This document shows, in pieces, positions 48,401 to 51,619 of a stretch of 64,000 bases of DNA; the stretch's first letter is position 1, and every line of letters begins with the position of its first letter. The notes under the pieces were generated by a model. That model made no database searches. It worked only from the letters and a program-made list of their open reading frames with translations, and was not told the DNA's origin. The translations under genes were made by a program, and so were the position numbers. Source of the DNA: Galeruca laticollis (taxonomy: Eukaryota > Arthropoda > Insecta > Coleoptera > Chrysomelidae); NCBI GenBank assembly GCA_963921935.1, contig OY998175.1, positions 288,146,246-288,210,245 of the forward strand. The letters are read 5' to 3'.

Positions 48401-51034
48401 AACAATTTTTTAACAGAAGAAAATCTGTAAACTATTTTATCTCGTAAATTGTTTACAGAACAGCATTAAAAAACATTTAGGATCATTTACACACCAAATA
48501 AAAACGGGAGCTTTCATCTTTTATTATCAACTATTGATTGGACAATAATCGCTCTAATTTTGAAGATATCCTTGTACTCTAATAGAATATTAACAGCTTT
48601 AGACTCAATTATTACACGAATACCATTTTTAGTAAGAGTTGTGTACCAAATTTTCATCTCAATTATTTAGTAGTATCTTCGTTAATTTGTAGTTTTGGAC
48701 TTGACGGTGAACAATGCCTATTGAGGACTATTTGCGAAATACATGAAACTCCCATGGATATCCAAGAAAAAGAAACTCTTCTGGAAAAACTGGTTCACTT
48801 TGTTTTCACGTAAGTGTTTTCTATAAAAAAATATTAAAGCTTTAACATTTCTTGAGAAATTCTAATTTCAAACAAACACAATAATGTATGCCTCTTGATT
48901 CAAAATTAGATGTCGTTATTGAAAATATCTTCATATAAAGATGATAGTCTGCTGGCAATATATTGTAACTTGGTCTAGCCTTTACTTTTCCGCCAACCTA
49001 TCTAATATGCGAGAAAAGTATTGGTTTACCCACAAAAAAGTTGGAAATTTGAAAATTTTTTTTGAGTTATTTTCACGTTATCCATCAACAACAACACGAA
49101 AAAACGGTTTTTAGAAAAAAATCCTGTGTGTATGTCGTCGTCGTCGTAGTCGTTGTCGTCGGCCACTTTTCCTTGCAAGTCTTGTTAGCACGATACAGCC
49201 TCCGGAGTGCAATAAGTCACCAATTTTATGATGAAATATTGTTGAGGACATTTCACAGACGAACCCTATTGATTTTCAGCTCACCAGAGCCAGTACAACG
49301 GGTGCTATGGTACTTGAAGTACGACATTTTGTCGTTTTTCGAGAAATTTCAGTTTGTTAGCACGATACAGCCTCCGGAGTTCAATAAGTCACCAATTTTA
49401 TGATTGAATATTATTCAGGGCATCTCACTGATGAACCCTATTGATTTTCAGCTCACCGGAGCCAATACAACAAGTGCTACAGTACTTTAAGTACGATATT
49501 TTTGTCATTTTTGGAGAAGTTTCAGTTTGTTAACACGATACAGCCTCCGGAGTATATACAAGTGACCAATTTTATGATTGGATATTATTCAGAGCATCTT
49601 AAAAATGAACCCTATTGATATTGAGCTCACTAAAGCCAGTACAACGGGTGCTGTGTACCAAATTTTTGTCATTTTTGGAGAATTTTCAGTTTGTTAGCAC
49701 GATAAAGCCTCCGGAGTTCAATAAGTCACCAATTTTATGATTGAATATTATTCAGGGCATCTCACTGATGAGCTCTATTGATTTTCAGCTCACCAGAGCC
49801 AATACAACAAGTGCTACAGTATTTTAAGTACGATATTTTGTCATTTTTCGAGAAGTTTCAGTTTGTTAGCACGATACAGCCTCCGGGGTATATACAAGTG
49901 ACCAATTTTATGATTGGATATTATTCAGAGCATCTCAAAGATGAACCCCATTGATATTCAGCTCACTTAAGCTAGTACAACGGGTGCTATGGTACTTGGA
50001 GTACCAAATTTTTGTCATTTTTGGATAATTTTCAGTTTGTTAGCACGATACAGCCTCCAGAGAGTATACGATTGATCAACTTTATGAATAAGTATTGTTC
50101 AAGGTATCTCACAGATGCACCCTATTGATTTTCAGTTGACTAGAGCGAGTACAGCGGGTCCTATAAAACTAGATATACTAAATTTTTTGTTATTTTTGGA
50201 GAAATTTCGGTTTGTTAGCACGATACATCCCCCGAAGTGTATACAAGTAACAATTTTATGATAGAATATTGTTCAGGGCCACAGATGCGGAAAAGTAAGT
50301 TTTAATCTTTAAAACCGTTTATTTAAATGTGTCATCTTGCTTATTAATTACGAGTCTACATGATCAGAGAAAAATAACGAAATGGAACATAAACTAGGAC
50401 AATAAAGCATAATAAGATACATAGAATGACAAAGACTTATCTGGGTTGGATACAATAAGTATCAGATCAACAGACTAATTATAAAAGTAACACAATAGAT
50501 TCCTATGGCCGAGAAAAAGGAGCAGACCGAGATAGACCTGGAGGAACAAGATATATGAAAATATGGGAATTGTAGACTGGAGAACGGAATGCTGTGATAG
50601 AAAGGAATGAAAAAATATATCGAAAACAGCCAAGAACAACTAGCAACTATAGGGAAAATATTTGAAGTAGAAGAAAAGGATGAGTGATTCACTTCAAAAA
50701 TAGGATCTAGAAACGCTTCAAAGGGCTAGCCATAATCATAAGGATTGACCAGTTTGATTAGGATGATAACCATGATGAAGATATGTATATTATAGCGAAA
50801 TAAAGTTATTTTTGTTTCAATCATTGTGAATGTCAACTATTGCATGTTTGTTACAGGCCATCTTCAGATCTTCAAGACGTTTCAAAGAAAAAACCAGATA
50901 CTACTGAAGAAATATTTACAAAAAAATTGTTAGAAGCAGAAAAACTTGGGAAAAACGACGGAGATTGTTTCGACGCATATTCAGAGTGTTTAGTATCATT
51001 AGCAGATTTATTTACAATGAAATTTAACATCTAA
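18313..51034 (+). CDS. DM4/DM12-family secreted protein, four-exon gene with transposon-filled introns
   Basis: Coding exons 18313-18417, 38147-38343, 48693-48809 and 50857-51034 join in phases 0, 2 and 2 to give 198 residues and a TAA stop. The product has a hydrophobic signal peptide (MNWLPILILSVTVTG), the family's early LVKRYLLFPRYTQMQ, and the C-terminal DM4/DM12 domain: GLDGEQCLLRTICEIHE, LLEKLVHFVFTPSSD, EAEKLGKNDGDCFDAYSEC, with the usual paired cysteines. Length matches the family (~200). DM4/DM12 proteins are found across insects; their biochemical role is not established. All splice junctions follow GT...AG, and no stops or frameshifts occur, so the gene looks functional despite 32 kb of introns. 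Evidence is the reading frame and family pattern; transcript data would settle it. Confidence 0.85.
19395..19480. repeat. Palindrome P4
   Basis: tatgcaacaagtgcataaag pairs with ctttatgcacatgttgcata, with inner gtactttttttcac/gtgataaaaaga. It is a shorter counterpart of P1 without the CG-rich loop. Confidence 0.7.
19395..19771 (-). repeat. Inverted copy of the 1186-1638 repeat
   Basis: Reads on the minus strand as the same noncoding repeat, without the internal tandem duplication. It is bracketed by palindromes P4 (19395-19480) and P5 (19781-19889), as its partner is joined to P1 and P2. Confidence 0.7.
19781..19889. repeat. Interrupted palindrome P5
   Basis: tatacacctctcgactaaag...attaatccc pairs with gggattaaat...ctttagtcgcttggtgtata. 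The ~40-bp loop contains ccactcgcggg. Confidence 0.7.
19890..20498. other. Intron 1 sequence without a recognised gene
   Basis: The 111-codon plus ORF at 19862-20197 begins inside palindrome P5 and has no family features. Nothing else is recognised here. Confidence 0.4.
20499..20819 (-). pseudogene. Transposase fragment of the same Sola-like family
   Basis: The minus-strand frame contains GAAVVCLDMENVFDLPRSNT, FFYSSKLNTYNMTSHC and RAYCAIWSEGLQGRIGMDLA. This corresponds to the block just before the YSDGC motif in the 4.4-9.1-kb element (FKTKLKVHNLSFFDV...ESSGGVSAQDY). It is only ~100 residues long, with no catalytic motif and no visible ends. Minus strand, intron 1. Confidence 0.5.
20820..22341. 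other. Unassigned intron 1 sequence, partly 3' UTR of a non-LTR element
   Basis: The part next to 22342 (roughly 21900-22340) is probably the 3' untranslated tail of the minus-strand retrotransposon. A 110-codon minus ORF at 21255-21587 overlaps another ORF; I do not recognise either. Confidence 0.35.
22342..23870 (-). pseudogene. Non-LTR retrotransposon ORF2, C-terminal third (RT end, RNase H, zinc motif)
   Basis: On the minus strand 23856-23617 gives the RT C-terminus (VKYLGAIFDDQLNWKPHIEF). 23514-22873 gives an RNase H domain with catalytic-type residues in FFTDASKTD, SAECYAILIAI and FSDSQSDIKC. 22742-22362 gives the terminal CPCGEKQDLSHIFFNC zinc motif. This order is that of jockey/I/R1-type elements. 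5' truncated near 23870, with frameshifts between blocks. Confidence 0.75.
23871..24120. other. Intron 1 spacer left of the mariner fragment
   Basis: No gene seen; it may contain the left, noncoding end of the mariner element. Confidence 0.35.
24139..24384 (+). pseudogene. mariner-type transposase, left part
   Basis: The plus-strand frame reads NPHWMTEGHTEHHKKINVSA, GPYFFEENLTEEYYL and NANNPNLPDDIVGLQQDG, where QQDG holds the second catalytic Asp of mariner/Tc1 transposases. Two stops (about 24260 and 24270) and a 2-nt insertion after QQDG break it. It is cut at TACA/TGCA by the Gypsy element and resumes at 37484. Confidence 0.7.
24385..24533 (-). repeat. Gypsy 3' LTR, outer part
   Basis: Matches 37219-37380. 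It continues at 31031 after the BEL insertion. The 5 bp before the BEL element are TCAGT (24529-24533). Confidence 0.75.
24534..24816 (-). repeat. BEL 3' LTR
   Basis: Plus-strand ends TGTTGGG...AACA, i.e. TG...CA on either strand. Near-identical to 30745-31025. Confidence 0.9.
24880..25906 (-). pseudogene. BEL integrase and C-terminal region
   Basis: The minus strand from 25906 shows the integrase core: first Asp in GIDYAGPIF, second in IYSDNGLNF. The frame then shifts near 25440, and the third acidic residue is read in the other frame within WEAAVKSTKFHLK. The second block (25386-24880) contains IEACLNSRPL and the C-terminal domain of BEL integrases with VGSLVVLIEDN and WPMARVVQLFPG. One frameshift separates them; the zinc-binding N-terminus upstream is degraded. 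The product would integrate the cDNA if intact. Confidence 0.8.
25907..26726 (-). pseudogene. BEL region between RNase H and integrase, degraded
   Basis: Continuous with the BEL polyprotein by position, but stops are frequent on the minus strand. It should hold the end of the RNase H domain and the integrase zinc-binding domain. Confidence 0.55.
26727..28016 (-). pseudogene. BEL reverse transcriptase and RNase H start
   Basis: The long frame 27851-26727 begins just after a break and covers the RT fingers and palm: CRVVFDASAKTSTN, VLTADVKMMYRCIDMDP, TVTYGTSSAPFQATRCLKE and catalytic CFYMDDLLLS (the YMDD type usual in BEL). It then has FQLRKWSSNDLDIL, LGLIGPALIKAKLIMQQLW and the RNase H start ELIGFSDSSEEAYGACVY. 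The catalytic motif is intact. The frame is broken at ~27855-28010, where the RT start lies. Confidence 0.85.
28017..28686 (-). pseudogene. BEL aspartic protease and linker
   Basis: 28686-28381 contains the retropepsin-like active site ALLDSGSRPNLISSSLL. 28352-28017 continues with LIGAEIFFDLLKQGKFKLG and ETMFGWIITGSL, the segment between protease and RT in BEL polyproteins. A frameshift near 28370 separates them. The part is expected to process the polyprotein. Confidence 0.8.
28719..30228 (-). pseudogene. BEL gag with zinc knuckles
   Basis: Starts MPRKTKNQMDVSSNN at 30228. After a stop at ~29998 the next block has LPKFHGKYENWYSFWDQFKA and AINLLKQRFENQ, the core of BEL gag (DUF1759 type). 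Further on, KLDDRTKREWKSK and a stop in place of Trp (~29465) occur. The C-terminal part (29243-28719) has CCHC-type knuckles CLLCNEPHFIYQC, CTNCLRRGHSKQNC and CKKCNRKHNTALH. The structural protein would package element RNA. Confidence 0.8.
30229..30744 (-). other. BEL 5' untranslated leader
   Basis: Noncoding DNA between the gag start and the 5' LTR. The primer-binding site should directly follow the LTR (minus strand, from 30744 leftwards, CAATTTTGGTCCAAGCGAG), but I cannot name the tRNA. Confidence 0.6.
30745..31025 (-). repeat. BEL 5' LTR
   Basis: Near-identical to 24534-24816. The outer flank is TTAGT (31026-31030). Confidence 0.9.
31031..31131 (-). repeat. Gypsy 3' LTR, inner part
   Basis: Continues the LTR interrupted at 24533 and matches 37380-37483. 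A purine-rich tract (gggggatggaaa, minus strand) follows at 31132-31143, as expected for the retroviral plus-strand primer. Confidence 0.75.
31132..32359 (-). pseudogene. Gypsy/errantivirus env remnant, C-terminal part
   Basis: Minus-strand blocks read as an insect errantivirus envelope: a helical heptad-type region near 32150-32330, a middle ectodomain block at 31991-31512, and a C-terminal hydrophobic anchor (FWMTPIYIIVTICIILGLY) near 31316-31260 with a short basic tail. Several stops and frameshifts break it. It is cut by a Crypton insertion at the 6-bp core GATTAT (32360-32365); the preceding part of env is at 34037-34280. The old copy is not functional. Confidence 0.7.
32569..33646 (+). 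pseudogene. Crypton-type tyrosine recombinase C, two lesions
   Basis: ATG at 32569 (MSRFGDLSS, like MSRFGMNS in copy D). A TGA at 32662-32664 replaces the Trp of D's IWKQF. A 4-bp insertion (ctgg, ~33376) shifts the frame, with the rest read from ~33389. Catalytic residues visible: Arg in VELWRGNKG, NHSHRTTAVSQ (H-x-x-R), His in KITGHGNSN, Tyr in IKPYLQI. The cysteine-containing block RIQYNPIFTKTTQGGAKPCA aligns with RIEYNTVFSKTCQGGGQRCA in D. This lineage has no intron and is clearly distinct from the A/B lineage. It is nonfunctional only by the two lesions. Confidence 0.8.
33881..33975. repeat. Interrupted palindrome P6, at the 3' end of Crypton C
   Basis: gcataatt...gtgtcagtttgacag (33881-33910) pairs with ctgtcaaactgacac...aattatgc (33946-33975). 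An inner stem aataatcctcccg/cggtcgggttattt closes on gcttcg. Confidence 0.85.
34037..34283 (-). pseudogene. Gypsy/errantivirus env remnant, N-terminal part
   Basis: Minus-strand env sequence preceding the Crypton C insertion; it includes a short conserved glycine-containing block right at the insertion point. Stops are present. Little of the surface domain remains. Confidence 0.6.
34284..36290 (-). pseudogene. Gypsy pol remnant: RNase H and integrase
   Basis: From right to left: RNase H text with AIGAVLSQGPIGNDKPIAYA and the end of the RNase H region (36054-35857, IRWRLKLEEFDYQVAYEKDK). Integrase blocks follow, including MVADSGTEFKNRLMQEFVDT (catalytic Asp, ~34980) and HAILGYNSSVHLVTKQKPID (34818-34588), then a basic C-terminal tail at 34655-34284. 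Protease and reverse transcriptase are absent: gag text stops and RNase H text begins near 36270-36300. Stops and frameshifts throughout. Confidence 0.7.
36291..36890 (-). pseudogene. Gypsy gag remnant
   Basis: Starts MSDTPQANTPNTSQSS at 36890. It contains YLDTLSPYDGNSNELYNFIN and, after a stop, the FLAGLREPLSEQ-like capsid end near 36310, typical of errantivirus-type gag. It runs directly into RNase H text, indicating an internal deletion. Confidence 0.65.
36891..37218 (-). other. Gypsy 5' leader with primer-site candidate
   Basis: Noncoding. The last bases before the 5' LTR read TGGCGCGGTCA on the minus strand (37219-37209), similar to the tRNA-Ser-type primer sites used by errantiviruses. 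Confidence 0.5.
37219..37483 (-). repeat. Gypsy 5' LTR
   Basis: Unbroken LTR; matches the split copy at 24385/31131 at roughly 80-85%. The outer flank is TGCA (37484-37487). Confidence 0.75.
37484..37760 (+). pseudogene. mariner-type transposase, right part
   Basis: The plus frame resumes with ARDVREFFNHPGRRIDRRGP, then WPPRSPDLTLLDFFLWGYLK, which carries the third catalytic Asp in the SPDLT context of mariner transposases. A stop at ~37637 and a degraded C-terminus follow. Together with 24139-24384 it shows that the Gypsy element jumped into a mariner copy. Confidence 0.75.
37761..38146 (+). other. End of intron 1
   Basis: Noncoding, AT-rich. It may include the 3' end of mariner. It ends with the acceptor tttaatttattttcag at 38146. 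Confidence 0.5.
38147..38343 (+). CDS. DM4/DM12 gene, exon 2
   Basis: Begins CSMGLSVPLVLPRRSINLSL, the β-rich N-terminal region of the family, and ends ...YKYIMDLLDG with donor GTGAGA at 38344. The split GG|T codon joins exon 3 in phase 2. No stops. Reads in frame with exon 1. Confidence 0.85.
38735..38960. repeat. Subterminal GGATATCCA-type repeats of N1
   Basis: About a dozen spaced, partly palindromic copies of tggatatcc; the right end (43190-43255) carries the same motif. Confidence 0.75.
39453..41135. mobile_element. Nonautonomous element N2 nested in N1, CCCARATAGC ends
   Basis: Left end CCCAAATAGC and right end GCTATCTGGG, flanked by AT on both sides. Both ends carry spaced repeats of gcaagtttg/caaacttg (39480-39660 and 41040-41120). 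No coding sequence. Its end sequence resembles that of N1, so the two belong to one superfamily but differ in their subterminal repeats. Confidence 0.7.
42060..42665 (-). pseudogene. Jockey-like retrotransposon 3' fragment (RNase H end, zinc motif)
   Basis: The minus strand reads AWIPGHSEIKGNHKADQLAK (RNase H C-terminus with its conserved His/Asp), then WFNQYQYKNRRYLTTVIRMR and the zinc motif CECGQIGPLNHIILECP. A 5'-truncated insertion within N1. Only about 200 residues remain. Confidence 0.7.
43270..43942 (+). pseudogene. Old retrotransposon RT C-terminal fragment and spacer
   Basis: At 43800-43940 the plus strand reads AFGARTWELNQRDKQRFRVL and DYWRINYG, the C-terminal region of an RTE/CR1-like reverse transcriptase. 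It continues into the direct repeat (IECKRLRWYS). The rest (43270-43790) is noncoding. Confidence 0.5.
43943..44382 (+). repeat. Direct repeat, left copy, beside the RTE element
   Basis: About 95% identical to 47953-48412, apart from 11- and 7-bp deletions in this copy. Contains an old RT fragment. Confidence 0.85.
44462..46345 (-). pseudogene. RTE-like reverse transcriptase
   Basis: Blocks 46345-45638 (RT start: KLKRGKTAGYDSITAEMLQ, GIILPIFKKGDKTNCNNYRG), 45626-45351 (QSGYRKGRSSQDHAYTL, GFIDIQKASDSVP), 45300-44866 (catalytic CVFADDLVLFARNEKEL, SFKYLGVDIQNNG) and 44869-44462 (HGSESWVLTNSLKSRI, KQQLRWFRHLCRMENSRPA, KRGRPKKTWDN) read as one RTE/BovB-like RT with a few frameshifts and one Asp-to-Ser change in the A motif (QKASDSVP; usual form has F.KAFD). 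The FADD motif is intact. Probably inactive. Confidence 0.8.
46561..47368 (-). pseudogene. RTE-like apurinic endonuclease domain
   Basis: 47368-47030 reads KIATWNLRGLLGKEDELIQE and LDILGITETRKKGQGEIE, the start of an APE-type endonuclease with the catalytic Glu in TETR. 46827-46561 gives the end with SIIDYVLINK and SDHYLLRAKLK (SDH motif). A disrupted stretch lies between. It would nick the target DNA. Confidence 0.75.
47307..47963 (-). CDS. RTE-like ORF1-type protein
   Basis: A 218-codon frame whose first codons lie in the right direct repeat. It contains IGQVINALEIKYNTEDDIDD, IRIGKPINGVYIPILLRLVG and a basic, Lys/Arg/Gln-rich second half. It resembles RNA-binding ORF1 products of insect non-LTR elements (an RRM/PRE-like IRIGK...RPILVRL pattern). 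It overlaps the endonuclease start by ~60 bp in another frame. Function inferred only. Confidence 0.5.
   Translation of the reverse strand: MISSSIGQVINALEIKYNTEDDIDDVIRIGKPINGVYIPILLRLVGSNKKMEILRQSKQLKGINIWIDRDYPKDIFEERKLLYPQLKIAREIGHKAYIKYDKLIINDEVYEGSNRDLQQGRKQEKEEDRKRKVQESGPEANTLDEQLRKITRTAKKRITQTVNREENYKNGYGNDCDNGNGYDNGNELECIKTYKKEINATDNRYKRKNKGKCITNRN
47953..48412 (+). repeat. Direct repeat, right copy, beside the RTE element
   Basis: The longer and better-preserved copy: its frame reads IECKRLRWYSYLQRVKEDR without the 11-bp deletion of the left copy. Confidence 0.85.
48413..48692 (+). other. End of intron 2
   Basis: Noncoding; ends with acceptor cgttaatttgtag at 48692. Confidence 0.6.
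48693..48809 (+). CDS. DM4/DM12 gene, exon 3
   Basis: Encodes FGLDGEQCLLRTICEIHE and ETLLEKLVHFVFT, the core of the DM4/DM12 domain with its first two cysteines. Donor GTAAGT at 48810; the split codon AC|G (Thr) joins exon 4. Confidence 0.9.
48982..50298. mobile_element. Nonautonomous element with CTTTTCCGC ends and an internal satellite
   Basis: Ends CTTTTCCGCC (48985-) and GCGGAAAAG (-50295) are inverted and flanked by TA on both sides, compatible with a TA duplication as in Tc1/mariner-type insertions. The left ~200 bp recur almost unchanged at 63771-64000. The interior is mostly a tandem array. No ORF of note; the 113-codon ORF at 49062 is formed by the array. Located in intron 3. Confidence 0.7.
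49190..50285. repeat. Tandem array, ~162-175-bp unit, about 6.5 copies
   Basis: Units begin gttagcacgatacagcctcc at 49194, 49356, 49529, 49693, 49865, 50039 and 50214. Unit lengths alternate near 163 and 173 bp, suggesting two subtypes. Confidence 0.9.
50420..50660 (+). pseudogene. RTE-type RT C-terminal fragment
   Basis: The plus strand reads QRLIWVGYNKYQINRLI, IPMAEKRSRPR and TWRNKIYENMGIVDW with stops between. This is the decayed C-terminus of a non-LTR reverse transcriptase like the one at 44462-44869. Confidence 0.5.
50857..51034 (+). CDS. DM4/DM12 gene, exon 4 (C-terminus)
   Basis: The acceptor tgcatgtttgttacag precedes 50857. The exon encodes PSSDLQDVSKKKPDTTEEIF and EAEKLGKNDGDCFDAYSECL, the second cysteine pair of the domain, and ends LADLFTMKFNI with TAA at 51032-51034. 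Confidence 0.9.
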
Positions 51035-51115
51035 AATGTGTTTTATTTTGGAAGACCCAATTAATAACGCTTTAAACATTGGAGTAATAATAATAATGAA
51101 ATAATACTTTATTCA

Positions 51116-51453
51116 TAATTTTTGATCATAGTACACGATATAGGACAGATCCACCAGAAAAGAGGATTTTACATTAAATATTACTTACATATCACACAGT
51201 TACATTAAAATCGTTTGTTTGAGAACTCTGACACATCATAAAACCTTTCGACAGTGAAAAAATTTTTAAGTTTTTGCCTCAAAACATTGAAATTGCTCTC
51301 GTATCTTATATAGCTAGGCAAATGATTCAGGAATTGAGCTCCTTTATAGACAATACCTTTTTCAAACAATGAAGTTTCATGTTTTGGGTGGCCGGATAAT
51401 CTTTCCAGACCTAGTTTGGTAGTCGTGGAAATCAGAATTAAGATTAAAATCAT
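51116..51453 (-). pseudogene. Non-LTR RT extreme C-terminus
   Basis: The minus strand from 51453 reads GIVYKGAQFLNHLPSYIRYE and VLRQKLKNFFTVERFYD, the typical end of many insect RT proteins (YKG..L.N.LP). Only ~70 residues. Confidence 0.55.
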
Positions 51454-51465
51454 TGAAATTACTTT

Positions 51466-51617
51466 TTGTATATAATATGCACTCTAATATTGGATAAATT
51501 CAACGCATTTCATCCTCGCTTAAAATTTACTATAGAAATGGAAAGTAATAAAAGCTTGAATTTTTTGGATACAACCATTAATTACGATACAACAGGTAAA
51601 AAATTTTCACAAACTGG
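51466..51617 (+). pseudogene. Penelope-like element, RT C-terminal part
   Basis: Reads NAFHPRLKFTIEMESNKSLN and FLDTTINYDTTG, the end of the Penelope-type reverse transcriptase. The 5' end is truncated near 51450. The frame meets the pogo insertion at the TA dinucleotide 51618-51619; joined to 54229 it gives the usual NWYTKEIS context, apart from a 1-nt shift in an A run. Confidence 0.65.
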
Positions 51618-51619
51618 TA

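Noticed and set aside
49190..50285. Regularly spaced repeats as a possible CRISPR array
   Set aside because: Units are contiguous ~170-bp tandem copies without unique spacers, inside a eukaryotic intron.
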